This document shows positions 38,353-47,328 of a DNA stretch of 64,000 nucleotides, piece after piece. Numbering within the stretch: position 1 is the first letter of the stretch; every line of letters begins with the position of its first letter. A program made the position numbers and the translations under genes. The notes under the pieces were generated by a model. It was given only the letters and a program-made list of their open reading frames with translations. It was not told the origin of the DNA and made no database searches. Source of the stretch: Pelagimonas sp. (lineage in GTDB: Bacteria > Pseudomonadota > Alphaproteobacteria > Rhodobacterales > Rhodobacteraceae); contig JAOARX010000037.1 in the NCBI GenBank assembly GCA_025210345.1, positions 37,991 through 101,990 of the forward strand. The letters are read 5' to 3'.

Positions 38353-41244
38353 ATGTCGCACACCGCACGGATCGCGGCCGTTCTTGGCCCGACCAACACG
38401 GGCAAGACCCATTACGCCATCGAACGGATGCTGGCCCGGCGCAGTGGCATCATCGGCCTGCCTTTGCGCCTGCTTGCGCGCGAGGTTTATGACCGCATCG
38501 TCGCAGCGCGCGGCCCGTCGGTGGTGGCGCTGGTCACGGGAGAAGAGCGCATTCTGCCGCCACGGGCGCAATATTGGGTCTGCACGGTCGAAGCCATGCC
38601 CGAAGGGATGGGGGCCGATTTTGTCGCCATCGACGAAATCCAGCTGTGTGCCGACCCCGAGCGCGGCCATGTGTTTACCGACCGCCTGTTGCGGATGCGC
38701 GGCACGCAGGAAACGCTGTTCCTGGGATCGGATACCATGCGCGGCCCGATCCAGAAACTGGTTGCCGGGGTCGAATTCATCCGCCGCGAACGCATGAGCC
38801 AATTGGCCTATTCTGGTTCCAAAAAGATAAGTAGACTGCCCCAAAGATCTGCGATCGTCGGATTTTCGGTTGACAATGTATATGCGATTGCCGAATTGCT
38901 CAAGCGGCAAAAGGGCGGTGCGGCGGTGGTCATGGGGGCGCTTAGCCCCAGAACGCGCAACGCCCAGGTCGAATTGTATCAAAACGGCGATGTGGATTAT
39001 CTCGTGGCGACAGATGCCATCGGGATGGGGCTAAATCTGGATGTGGATCACGTCGCGTTTTCGAGCCTGACCAAATTTGACGGCCGACGCATGCGCCCGC
39101 TTCAGCCAAATGAGCTGGCCCAGATCGCCGGACGCGCCGGTCGCGGCATGAAAGACGGAACCTATGGGGTCACCGGTGAGGCCGCACCGATCCCTGAGGA
39201 CTGGGTCGAGGCGATTTCACGTCATACATTCACTCCGCTTCGTAAGTTGAACTGGCGTAACGCAAAATTGCAGTTCGGCTCGATTGATGCGCTGGAGCGC
39301 AGTCTTGATCAGGTGCCCGACGATGAGACCCTGATCAAAGCGCGTGAGGCCGATGATCTGCGCGCGCTGCGCCTTTTGTCGTCCGATGCGGTCGTGCGTG
39401 CCCGCGCCAGCGATGGCCGGTCGGTCCGCTTGTTGTGGGATGTGTGTCGTGTCCCCGACTTTCGGGGGATTTCACCGTCGGAACATGCGGGGCTCTTGGA
39501 GACGATATTCAACCATCTGCATGAACGTGGGGCGATTCCCGATGATTTCATGGCCCGGCAGGTCAAGCGCATCGACCGCACGGATGGCGACATAGACACA
39601 CTTTCCAAACGTCTCGCCTATATTCGCACGTGGACATATGTCGCGCAGCGAAAAGGTTGGGTAAAGGATGAAACACATTGGCGTGAGGCAACTCGTGCAG
39701 TAGAAGACAGCCTGTCAGATGCGCTACACCAGCGGCTGACTCAAAGATTTGTTGACCGGCGGACATCTGTATTGTTGCGCCGGTTGAAGCAGAAGGAGGC
39801 CCTTTTGGCCGAAGTAAACGATCAAGGGGAAGTCACCGTCGAAGGACAATTCGTCGGGCGGCTTGAAGGGTTCCGGTTCCGTCAGGATAAAGACGCGACC
39901 GGACAGGAAGCCAAGACATTGCGGCAGGCATCGCTGCAAGCACTGGCACCACAATTCCATCTGCGCGCAGACCGGTTCTATAACGCGCCGGATACTGAAA
40001 TCGATTTCACCGAACAAGGTGGTCTGATGTGGGGCGACCAGGCGGTTGGGAAACTGGCCAAGGGGGATGATCCGCTCAAGCCACGCGTTGTTGCCTTTGT
40101 CGATGACGAAGCGGGCGCAGATGTGGCCGCCAAGGTCGAACGCCGCTTGCAGCATTTTATCGACCGCAAGATCGCGGCGCTGTTCGAGCCGCTGCAAAAG
40201 ATGCAGAGCGACGAAGAGCTGGACGGTCTGGCGCGCGGATTTGCGTTCCGCATGGTCGAAGCCATGGGTATCATTCCGCGCTCTGAGGTGGCGGATGAGG
40301 TCAAAGCGCTGGATCAGGACACGCGTGGCGCGCTGCGCAAACATGGCATTCGCTTTGGGCAGTACACCATCTTTATGCCGCTGCTGCTAAAGCCCGCGCC
40401 CACGCGTCTGCGTCTGGTGCTGTGGAGCCTGTCGAACGATCTGCAGGAATTCCCCGAAGCGCCGCCTCCGGGTCTGGTGACCGTGCCCAACCTCGAAGAG
40501 GTGCCGGCACAGCACTACATGCTGTCCGGCTATCGCAAGGCAGGCGCCCGCGCGATTCGGATCGATATGCTGGAACGTCTGGCGGATATGATCCGTTCGG
40601 AAGACAGCCGTGGCGGGTTCGAAGCCAAGGCCGATATGCTGTCGATCACCGGCATGACGCTTGAGCAATTCGCAGATCTGATGCAGGGCCTGGGCTATAA
40701 GGCCGAGCAAGGGGAACGCGAAAAGGTCAAGCCAGCCCCGGCGGGCGCGGCAGAGACCCCAGCAACCCAAGCTGCGGACACCCCGGCCCCTGAGGCCGAG
40801 GCCGAAGCCCGCGCAGAGGATGCAACGGCTGCCGCCGAATCCCCCGCTGCCGAAACCCCTGACGCCGACATTCAGGCCCCTGACACTCAGGCGCCTGAAA
40901 CCCCGGCTGTCGAAGCGGCCGAAGTCGAGGCCGCTGCCGAAGCGACGGGCCCCGAAATGGAGGTCTACTTTACCTTCACCTGGGGCGGCAATCGCGGCAA
41001 CCAGCAGCGTCGGGGCGGTGGCAAACCCCGCCGTGAAGGGCAGGGCAACCGCGACAACCGCGGTGGCGATCGTCCGCGCGGCAAGGGGCAGGGCAAAGGG
41101 CCGGGCAAGGGCAAAGGCAAAGGTGGCCCCAAAGGCGACCGGGGGGCCAAGACCTTCCAGGCGCGTCCGCCCAAGAAGGAAAAGCAGATCGATCCGGACA
41201 ACCCCTTTGCGGCGGCCCTCATGGGGCTCAAGGATAAGGGCTAA
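38353..41244 (+). CDS. Suv3-like superfamily 2 RNA helicase with low-complexity tail
   Basis: This 963-residue helicase resembles mitochondrial SUV3, which unwinds RNA for degradation with PNPase. Walker A is GPTNTGKTHY (about 12-21), Walker B/DExH is AIDEIQLC (about 92-99), and motif VI QIAGRAGRG lies at about 257-265. A Suv3-type C-terminal domain follows. From about residue 790 there is an Ala/Pro/Glu repeat stretch, then a Gly/Arg/Lys-rich segment (about 880-940) like those that bind RNA in degradosome helicases, and a conserved short end DPDNPFAAALMGLKD. AAGGAG precedes the ATG. An S4-domain gene starts five bases after the stop. Confidence 0.9.
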   Translation: MSHTARIAAVLGPTNTGKTHYAIERMLARRSGIIGLPLRLLAREVYDRIVAARGPSVVALVTGEERILPPRAQYWVCTVEAMPEGMGADFVAIDEIQLCADPERGHVFTDRLLRMRGTQETLFLGSDTMRGPIQKLVAGVEFIRRERMSQLAYSGSKKISRLPQRSAIVGFSVDNVYAIAELLKRQKGGAAVVMGALSPRTRNAQVELYQNGDVDYLVATDAIGMGLNLDVDHVAFSSLTKFDGRRMRPLQPNELAQIAGRAGRGMKDGTYGVTGEAAPIPEDWVEAISRHTFTPLRKLNWRNAKLQFGSIDALERSLDQVPDDETLIKAREADDLRALRLLSSDAVVRARASDGRSVRLLWDVCRVPDFRGISPSEHAGLLETIFNHLHERGAIPDDFMARQVKRIDRTDGDIDTLSKRLAYIRTWTYVAQRKGWVKDETHWREATRAVEDSLSDALHQRLTQRFVDRRTSVLLRRLKQKEALLAEVNDQGEVTVEGQFVGRLEGFRFRQDKDATGQEAKTLRQASLQALAPQFHLRADRFYNAPDTEIDFTEQGGLMWGDQAVGKLAKGDDPLKPRVVAFVDDEAGADVAAKVERRLQHFIDRKIAALFEPLQKMQSDEELDGLARGFAFRMVEAMGIIPRSEVADEVKALDQDTRGALRKHGIRFGQYTIFMPLLLKPAPTRLRLVLWSLSNDLQEFPEAPPPGLVTVPNLEEVPAQHYMLSGYRKAGARAIRIDMLERLADMIRSEDSRGGFEAKADMLSITGMTLEQFADLMQGLGYKAEQGEREKVKPAPAGAAETPATQAADTPAPEAEAEARAEDATAAAESPAAETPDADIQAPDTQAPETPAVEAAEVEAAAEATGPEMEVYFTFTWGGNRGNQQRRGGGKPRREGQGNRDNRGGDRPRGKGQGKGPGKGKGKGGPKGDRGAKTFQARPPKKEKQIDPDNPFAAALMGLKDKG

Positions 41245-41249
41245 CGCCG

Positions 41250-41621
41250 GTGGCGGATAAACTCCGCATCGACAAATGGCTTTGGCATGCGCGTTTCTTC
41301 AAAACGCGCAGCCTGTCGGCCAAACAGGTCTCGGGCGGGCATTGCCGTGTAAACGGTACGCCCGTGGCCAAACCGGCCTATATGGTCAGCCCCGGCGATG
41401 TGCTGACCTTCCCCCAGGCACGTGATGTGCGTGTCATCAAAATTGTGGCGCTGGGGGACAGAAGAGGACCCGCTTCCGAGGCACAGGGGCTGTATGAGGA
41501 TCTTGTTCCGCCTGAGCCACGAGAAACGCAGCCGCAGTCTCCTAAGTTCGATGGAAAAGGGCGACCGTCCAAAAAGGACAGGCGGGTATACGAAAAGTCG
41601 CGGGCCGGAACGCTTGAATGA
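41250..41621 (+). CDS. S4-domain RNA-binding protein, Hsp15-like
   Basis: This 123-residue protein is an S4 RNA-binding domain (RIDKWLWHARFFKTRSLSAK at about 5-24, then VNGTPVAKPAYMVSPGD) with a basic tail. Hsp15 (HslR) binds stalled 50S subunits that still carry peptidyl-tRNA. The start is GTG five bases after the helicase stop, with AAGGG inside the helicase end as ribosome site. It is strongly coupled to the Suv3-like gene, which suggests a shared RNA-metabolism role. Confidence 0.88.
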   Translation: MADKLRIDKWLWHARFFKTRSLSAKQVSGGHCRVNGTPVAKPAYMVSPGDVLTFPQARDVRVIKIVALGDRRGPASEAQGLYEDLVPPEPRETQPQSPKFDGKGRPSKKDRRVYEKSRAGTLE

Positions 41622-41678
41622 TTCCAAAACCTGCACTAGCTAACCCCAAACGCGCCTAGATATACGGACGATACGAAA

Positions 41679-42017
41679 ATGACATATGTCGTCATCGACA
41701 ACTGCATTGCCTGCAAATACACCGATTGTGTCGAAGTTTGCCCCGTGGACTGTTTCTATGAGGGTGAGAATATGCTGGTCATCCACCCGGATGAGTGCAT
41801 CGACTGCGGCGTGTGCGAACCGGAATGCCCGGCGGATGCGATCCGCCCGGATACCGAGCCGGACATGGAAAAATGGGTTGAGTTCAACCGCAAGTATTCG
41901 GAAAAATGGCCGGTGATCATCACCAAGAAAGATCCGCTTCCAGGGTACGAAGAGCGTGACGGGGAAACGGATAAGGTCACCAAGTACTTTTCAGAAGCCC
42001 CCGGCGAAGGCGATTGA
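41679..42017 (+). CDS. fdxA: 7Fe ferredoxin FdxA ([3Fe-4S][4Fe-4S])
   Basis: This 112-residue ferredoxin of the Azotobacter FdI type begins [26 protein letters not shown]. The cysteine pattern (written in pieces: [14 protein letters not shown] and [12 protein letters not shown]) gives one [3Fe-4S] and one [4Fe-4S] cluster: the C-x7-C spacing in the first half replaces the usual C-x2-C-x2-C. It carries low-potential electrons in the cytoplasm. The order helicase-S4-fdxA-carD is a recurring alphaproteobacterial neighbourhood as I recall it. Confidence 0.93.
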   Translation: MTYVVIDNCIACKYTDCVEVCPVDCFYEGENMLVIHPDECIDCGVCEPECPADAIRPDTEPDMEKWVEFNRKYSEKWPVIITKKDPLPGYEERDGETDKVTKYFSEAPGEGD

Positions 42018-42311
42018 TCTTATCCGGGGCGGTTTGGCCTGATTGATTCGGCGTCGCAGTATCTGCGGCGCCAGGATTTCTTTCGAACTGCATGTAAAAT
42101 AACGAAGAATAGCATTTTCTGCGGCGCTATGAAGTGCAACAGTTTTATGTTATACATGTGGCTCAAATATTGATGGTGCATGCGTGGACGGCCCTTTGGG
42201 GCCAGCAGGGGTATCCCTGACATATCAGATCAAGATGACCGGGAGGCCAAATAGGACGCCCGTTCGTCTTTTTTGTCGTCTGCACAGGCACAGTTGCGAG
42301 GAAGATGCTCT
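42018..42311 (+). other. A/T-rich leader region before carD
   Basis: No gene is supported. The stretch 42085-42170 is unusually A/T rich for this genome and probably holds the carD promoter, though I cannot fix its boxes. CTGCGGCGC occurs twice (42064-42072 and 42119-42127). A GGCC-flanked dyad (GGCCCTTTGGGGCC) lies at 42190-42203 in the leader. Confidence 0.3.
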
Positions 42312-42818
42312 ATGACCAAAGCGAACAAACCTGACTTTCGCCCCGATGATTACGTTGTGTATCCGGCCCATGGTGTTGGCCAGATCGTCAATATCGAAGA
42401 GCAGGAAATCGCTGGTATCAATCTTGAGTTGTTCGTGATCTCGTTTGAAAAGGACAAGATGACGCTGCGCGTTCCGACCCACAAGGCGACCGAGGTTGGC
42501 ATGCGCTCGCTCAGCTCACCCGATGTGGTGGATGCGGCGATGAAAACGCTCAAGGGCAAGGCCAAGGTGAAACGGGCTATGTGGTCGCGCCGTGCGCAGG
42601 AATATGAACAAAAGATCAACTCGGGTGATCTGATCGCCATTGCCGAGGTGGTCCGCGATTTGCACCGCGCCGATGACCAACGCGAACAGTCTTATTCCGA
42701 GCGCCAGCTGTACGAAGCCGCGCTTGAGCGCCTGACCCGTGAAGTGGCCGCCGTGACCGGTGACGATGCCGCCGCCGCCAAGCAGGTTGACGATGTGCTG
42801 AGCCTGCGCGCCGCCTAA
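42312..42818 (+). CDS. CarD-family transcriptional regulator
   Basis: This 168-residue CarD/CdnL-type protein begins with a Tudor-like RNA-polymerase interaction domain (DYVVYPAHGVGQIVNIEEQE, about 12-31) and continues into an all-helical DNA-binding domain. Such proteins bind the RNA polymerase beta subunit and stabilise open complexes, including at rRNA promoters. The ATG at 42312 has GAGGAAG upstream; a longer frame from 42273 lacks support. It is single-gene, with a strong terminator after it and a long A/T-rich leader before it. Confidence 0.92.
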   Translation: MTKANKPDFRPDDYVVYPAHGVGQIVNIEEQEIAGINLELFVISFEKDKMTLRVPTHKATEVGMRSLSSPDVVDAAMKTLKGKAKVKRAMWSRRAQEYEQKINSGDLIAIAEVVRDLHRADDQREQSYSERQLYEAALERLTREVAAVTGDDAAAAKQVDDVLSLRAA

Positions 42819-42847
42819 CGGATTTTATCAACCTGACTGACATCAAG

Positions 42848-42879
42848 ACCGCGCCCATCCACATATGGGCGCGGTTTTC
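42848..42879 (+). terminator. Intrinsic terminator of carD
   Basis: ACCGCGCCCAT pairs perfectly with ATGGGCGCGGT (42848-42858 with 42865-42875), followed by TTTT. It touches the stop codon of the convergent antiporter gene and may serve both. Confidence 0.9.
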
Positions 42880-44729
42880 TACGCGGGCCCGTCGGTCTTG
42901 GCCTGTTGTCCCATCGCGTCGAACAAAACGTCTTCCAGTTCTTTTTCAAGCTCTTGCGCCCGGGCAACATAAGCCGGGTTTTCAAGCGCGGGAATCGCCG
43001 GATCCCAGACCTTGGCCAATTCGCGAACGGTCAGGCGGTCGTGCTGGAAAAACGCCTGTTCGGCGGCCGCGGCTTCGAATTCGGACATGCCCGTATTTTC
43101 AAGCACATAGCGCCCCGCGCGCAGAGAGCTGTCAAACATTTCCCGCACGATGTCATTGGCCCCGGCCTGATACAGTCGGAACACATGCGTGCGGTCGCGG
43201 GCGCGTGCAATGATATGCAGGTCCGGGCGGATTCGGCGCGCATAGGCAACCAGTTTGGTCGTGGCCTTAGGATCATCGAGCGCCGCCACCAGCACCCCGG
43301 CGCTTTCGATCCCGGCAGCGTGCAACAGCTCGGGTCGCGTTGGATCGCCGAAAAAGCCCTTGAATCCGAATTGACGCATCATCTGGATCGTTTTCATATC
43401 GTGGTCCAAAACCACCGTCTTGATCCCGGTTGAGCGCACCAGACGGTTGACGATCTGTCCGAACCGCCCGATCCCGGCGATGATCACCGGGCCTGAACTG
43501 TCGATCACATCAGGTTCAAGGGCGGTGTCACTTTCGCTAAGAGACTTGGCAAGGCGTTCATAGATCAGGAACAGCAGCGGGGTGATCAGCATCGACAGCG
43601 CGATGACCAGCAAGAGTTGGCTCGCGAGGGCGGGGGCAAGAACGCTTTGTTGTGCGCCAATGGAGACCAGCACAAAGCCAAATTCTCCCGCCTGGGCGAG
43701 CCCCAGCGTGAACAATATCAGACCGCGACGGCGCAGACCAAACACCAACCCAAGCCCCAGCAGCACCAGCGCTTTGACAAAGATGACGGCCAGCGTCAGT
43801 CCAAAAATGGTCAACGGGGCCTGCAACAGGCGCTCAAGGTCAATGCCCGCGCCAACCGTGATAAAGAACAGCCCCAGCAGCAGGCCTTTGAAGGGTGCAA
43901 TGTCGGATTCCAATTCATGCCGGAACTCAGAGTTGGCCAGAACAACCCCCGCCAGAAAGGTACCCAGCGCCGGCGACAGCCCGACCAGGTTCATCAAGAA
44001 CCCGATGCCCACAACGATCAACAGCGCCACGGCGGTAAACATTTCAGGCAGATGGGCGGCGTGGATATAGCGAAACAATGGACGCGCGCCATAGACGCCG
44101 CCGATGATAATCGCGGCGATGAACCCCATGGTGACAAGCGCCACGCCCCAGGCAGGCAATGTATCGACAAGCGTGATGGCAGCGTGGCTGTCATGCGCAT
44201 CCGTGTGCCCATGTGCGCCGCTCATCGCCAACAGCGGCAGCAAGACCAGCATCGGAATGACCGCAATATCCTGTGTCAGCAGAACGGAAAAAATGGATCG
44301 CCCGCCGCTGGTTTGCATCAGCCGCTTCTCAGACAGGGTTTGCAAGACAATCGCGGTGGATGACAGCGCGAGGATCAGCCCCACGGCAATTGCGGTCTGC
44401 ACCGCGAGACCCAGCATGAGCCCCCCCAAGGTGATCGCCACGGTCGTCAGCGCGATCTGCAATCCCCCCAACCCCAACAGCCGATGTCGCATGTCCCACA
44501 AGGCGTGGGGTTCCAATTCCAGCCCGATCAGGAACAGCATCATGACCACGCCAAACTCTGCGAAGTGCTGCAGATCTTCGGTGTTGCTGACCAATCCCAA
44601 CAAGGGACCAATCGCAAAACCCGCACAAAGGTATCCAAGCACGGATCCCAACCCCAGCCGCGCCGCGATGGGGACGGCGATCACCGTGGCCAGCAGAAAA
44701 ATAGAGGCCTCAAACAGGAAGGATTGCAT
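42879..44729 (-). CDS. CPA2-family K+(Na+)/H+ antiporter, KefB/KefC-like
   Basis: This 616-residue protein has about 12 membrane segments (5-380) followed by a TrkA-N/RCK NAD-binding domain (IIAGIGRFGQIVNRL at about 413-427) and a short tail. The ion-path motif of the CPA2 family lies in the fifth-sixth helix region (SSTAIVLQTLSEKRL). KefB/C members protect against electrophiles when glutathione adducts bind; whether this one responds to glutathione is unknown, though gor is in the same window. The end abuts the carD terminator. Confidence 0.88.
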   Translation of the reverse strand: MQSFLFEASIFLLATVIAVPIAARLGLGSVLGYLCAGFAIGPLLGLVSNTEDLQHFAEFGVVMMLFLIGLELEPHALWDMRHRLLGLGGLQIALTTVAITLGGLMLGLAVQTAIAVGLILALSSTAIVLQTLSEKRLMQTSGGRSIFSVLLTQDIAVIPMLVLLPLLAMSGAHGHTDAHDSHAAITLVDTLPAWGVALVTMGFIAAIIIGGVYGARPLFRYIHAAHLPEMFTAVALLIVVGIGFLMNLVGLSPALGTFLAGVVLANSEFRHELESDIAPFKGLLLGLFFITVGAGIDLERLLQAPLTIFGLTLAVIFVKALVLLGLGLVFGLRRRGLILFTLGLAQAGEFGFVLVSIGAQQSVLAPALASQLLLVIALSMLITPLLFLIYERLAKSLSESDTALEPDVIDSSGPVIIAGIGRFGQIVNRLVRSTGIKTVVLDHDMKTIQMMRQFGFKGFFGDPTRPELLHAAGIESAGVLVAALDDPKATTKLVAYARRIRPDLHIIARARDRTHVFRLYQAGANDIVREMFDSSLRAGRYVLENTGMSEFEAAAAEQAFFQHDRLTVRELAKVWDPAIPALENPAYVARAQELEKELEDVLFDAMGQQAKTDGPA

Positions 44730-44844
44730 ATGGTGTGCCTTGGCAGGGGGCCGTCAGGTGGAACCGCGGCCATCGTCTTTGACTTGGTATAATCAATATA
44801 GGAAAACGATGCGTGAATTGCCAAGCATTGCCGCGTTCAAGCCC

Positions 44845-45756
44845 CTAGTCTATCGCAAACTGCCCAGAAAAGCCGCGCGTGGGCCACAGGCGGGACCACC
44901 TGGGCTCGCAACGGCTTGGCAGGATCGCCCGCAGCCTGCCGATCGGCAGGTCGCCTCGGTGAAACGCCCGGTAGAGCGGGAATACTCCCGGACGCAGATA
45001 GGGGGACCAATGGCATATCCGCCGTTCGGGGGCGGCAATGGGAAAGCCCATGTCGCGAAGCCGCTTCAAAGTCCGAGCGTCATCCAATTGCAGCGTCGCC
45101 ACATTCGGCAAATCCAGCACGCCGTGTCCCAGCATCCGGTCGCCGCGTTTGGGGGCAAGGATCAGCGTCTCCATCATGAAATCAAACAGGTCGTTTTCGC
45201 GGCTGGTCACATTCAACACCTGCGTTCCCGACCCCCTGAGGCAGCGATGCGCCGTGGTGCTGAATTCGGCGCCAACCAGCAAGATGGCGCTGCGCACGGT
45301 CCGTGCAGAGGCGGATTTGATCGCGTGCAGGGCAACCCGCGCGCCCAAAGAGTGGCCAATCAAATGGATGGGGCGCTCAGGTGCGATGCGATGAATTTGA
45401 TCCAGAAGCCGCCCTAGGACCTCACCGGCCTCGCGTGCGGCGTCATAGGCCCGCCAGATCGACCCACGCGCCCCCCAACCAAATGAAATGCCCAGCCCTT
45501 CGCCCTCTTGTCCGCGCAGCCCAAGATGCCGGGGCCAACTGACGACGCGTGGACGATCATGGTTGGGCCGGGGTGAAAAAATCGTGTGATGGGGACAGTT
45601 CTGATCGCCGCCCGGCTGGTACTTGAACCCGTGGATCATGATTGTCACCGGGCCCGGATCGATCGCCAGGGCATGACGGACAACGGGCATCAGCGCCGCG
45701 CTGGACCCGTGCAGAACCGGCACGTCTTGATTGGCAGTGATCCTGAGCATTGGCAT
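44845..45756 (-). CDS. Alpha/beta hydrolase of unknown substrate
   Basis: This 303-residue alpha/beta hydrolase has the nucleophile elbow GHSLGARVA at about residues 132-140 and an oxyanion-type start MIHGFKY (about 40-46). The segment between is long and charged. It resembles DUF900-like hydrolases of bacteria, some with lipase or esterase activity. No signal peptide is seen. An in-frame ATG two codons inside is an alternative start. It is divergent from the SAM-II riboswitch/metZ unit. Confidence 0.78.
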   Translation of the reverse strand: MPMLRITANQDVPVLHGSSAALMPVVRHALAIDPGPVTIMIHGFKYQPGGDQNCPHHTIFSPRPNHDRPRVVSWPRHLGLRGQEGEGLGISFGWGARGSIWRAYDAAREAGEVLGRLLDQIHRIAPERPIHLIGHSLGARVALHAIKSASARTVRSAILLVGAEFSTTAHRCLRGSGTQVLNVTSRENDLFDFMMETLILAPKRGDRMLGHGVLDLPNVATLQLDDARTLKRLRDMGFPIAAPERRICHWSPYLRPGVFPLYRAFHRGDLPIGRLRAILPSRCEPRWSRLWPTRGFSGQFAID

Positions 45757-45859
45757 GGCAGTGTTCCGCGAGATCCTGAAAAAACCCCTAGGCCAAGCCT
45801 GCGATGGATTCGTGAAACGCCGCTTACAGTTGCGTAACGCGCTTGCAATGTTTCATTAA

Positions 45860-45955
45860 GACCTCTATTGCAGCCCCGTGGCGATTTGTTACCGGATTGC
45901 GGGCCACCAGGGGTGCACGATGCACCGTCCTAAAAATATGCCGCTAAAGAGGTCA
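45860..45955 (+). promoter_or_regulatory. SAM-II riboswitch aptamer before metZ
   Basis: The aptamer matches the SAM-II pattern. The P1 stem GTGGC/GCCAC (45878-45882 with 45903-45907) encloses GATTTGTTACCGGATTGCG, close to the conserved GAUUU-n-ACCG-n-AUUGC loop. The 3' pseudoknot part TAAAAATATGCCGCTAAAG ends at 45949. Between P1 and the 3' part an extra hairpin GGTGCA-CGA-TGCACC (45912-45926) is inserted. GACCTCT (45860-45866) is complementary to AGAGGTC (45948-45954), an outer pairing that could compete with or close the fold. It controls metZ, the methionine-branch enzyme; SAM is expected to lower expression. Confidence 0.88.
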
Positions 45956-45959
45956 GTCG

Positions 45960-45996
45960 AAAGCCCCCTTTCGCTTGGCCGCGATCGGGGCTTTTT
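45960..45996 (+). terminator. Intrinsic terminator between SAM-II aptamer and metZ
   Basis: AAAGCCCC pairs with GGGGCTTT (45960-45967 with 45987-45994), followed by further T residues, five bases after the aptamer and upstream of the metZ ribosome site. It suggests premature transcription termination as part of the control, whereas SAM-II elements are usually described as acting on translation. Confidence 0.7.
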
Positions 45997-46012
45997 GGTT
46001 CAGGAGGCAGAT

Positions 46013-47191
46013 ATGTCGGACCGCACGAAACAAACCAATCTTGTACATGGTGGCACCAAGCGCAGCCAATGGAACGAAGTCAGCGAAGCGATCTTTCTGA
46101 CGCAGGGCTTTGTCTATGAAACGGCCGAAGCCGCGGAACAACGCTTTCTCAAAACCGGTGACGATGAATATATCTATGCCCGGTATGGCAACCCGACGGT
46201 GGCCATGTTCGAAGAACGTATGGCGTTGTTGGAAGGGGCCGAAGACGGGTTTGCCTGTGCGTCAGGCATGGCGGCGGTGAACGGCGCGTTGATGTCGATG
46301 CTGAAAGCCGGGGACCACATCGTATCGGCGCGCGCCCTGTTTGGGTCCTGCCTGTATATCACCGAAGAGATCCTGACCCGCTTTGGTGTCGAGGTCACAT
46401 TTGTCGACGGTGCGGATCTGGCGCAATGGGACGCGGCGGTGCGCCCCGACACCAAGGCGGTGTTCTTTGAAAGCATGTCAAACCCGACACTGGAGCTAGT
46501 GGATATCGAAGCCGTCGCCCGCATCGCGCATAAGGTGGGGGCCAAGGTCATCATCGACAATGTCTTTTCGACGCCTGTCTACTCCAAGGCCATCGCGCAG
46601 GGGGCTGACGTGGTGGTCTATTCTACCACCAAACATGTGGACGGGCAGGGGCGCTGTCTGGGTGGGGTGATTCTTGGAACGCGTGACCACATTCGCGGCG
46701 TGGTCGAACCCTATATGAAACACACCGGTGGCTCGATGAGTCCGTTTAATGCCTGGGTGCAGCTGAAGGGGCTTGAGACCATCGCCCTGCGGGTGCGCGC
46801 CCAGACGGCCACGGCAATGGCGCTTTACGAGGCGCTTGAAGGGCACGAAAAACTGGAACGCGTGATCTATCCTGGGGCCGGCTCTCATCCTCAGTATGAC
46901 CTGGCGCAGCGTCAGATCGGCACCGGTGGGACCATGATCTCATTCGAGATCAAAGGCGGCAAAGACGCCGCGTTTCGCTTCCTGAATGCCCTGGAAATCG
47001 CGATTATTTCCAATAACTTGGGTGACACCAAATCCATTGCAACCCATCCGGCGACGACCACGCACCAACGCCTGACACCGGAACAGCGATCCGAGTTGGG
47101 GATTGGCGATGGGTTGATCCGCTTTTCTGTGGGCATCGAGGAAACCGCCGACGTGGTGGCGGATATTCTCGCGGCATTGGAACAGGTCTGA
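46013..47191 (+). CDS. metZ: O-succinylhomoserine sulfhydrylase
   Basis: MetZ makes homocysteine from O-succinyl- (or O-acetyl-) homoserine and sulfide in methionine synthesis. The 392-residue Cys/Met-metabolism PLP enzyme shows the PLP lysine in STTKHVDGQGR (about 206-216), SGMAAVNGALM (about 85-95) and the C-terminal RFSVGIE. ATG 46013 has AGGAGG six bases upstream; frames opening further upstream run through the riboswitch and are not coding. The SAM-II riboswitch upstream sets its control. Confidence 0.93.
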   Translation: MSDRTKQTNLVHGGTKRSQWNEVSEAIFLTQGFVYETAEAAEQRFLKTGDDEYIYARYGNPTVAMFEERMALLEGAEDGFACASGMAAVNGALMSMLKAGDHIVSARALFGSCLYITEEILTRFGVEVTFVDGADLAQWDAAVRPDTKAVFFESMSNPTLELVDIEAVARIAHKVGAKVIIDNVFSTPVYSKAIAQGADVVVYSTTKHVDGQGRCLGGVILGTRDHIRGVVEPYMKHTGGSMSPFNAWVQLKGLETIALRVRAQTATAMALYEALEGHEKLERVIYPGAGSHPQYDLAQRQIGTGGTMISFEIKGGKDAAFRFLNALEIAIISNNLGDTKSIATHPATTTHQRLTPEQRSELGIGDGLIRFSVGIEETADVVADILAALEQV

Positions 47192-47203
47192 GCCTGAGTG
47201 GCC

Positions 47204-47225
47204 CGGCACGGGTTTTTCCGTGCCG
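47204..47225 (+). terminator. Hairpin after metZ, possible terminator
   Basis: CGGCACGG pairs with CCGTGCCG (47204-47211 with 47218-47225) around a GTTTTT loop. There is no T run after the stem, so it may instead protect the 3' end of the message. Confidence 0.4.
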
Positions 47226-47328
47226 TGTCATCCAGAACGTCGTTTTCCGCGTATTGAGCTACGTGAATGGAAAAACGTCTGCGACCGCCTTATATAAGGT
47301 GGTGGACGACGGGCGACGGGAGGTCCCC

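Noticed and set aside
45878..46012. Reading frame extending metZ upstream by 45 codons
   Set aside because: It runs through the SAM-II aptamer and terminator; the start at 46013 has a perfect Shine-Dalgarno.
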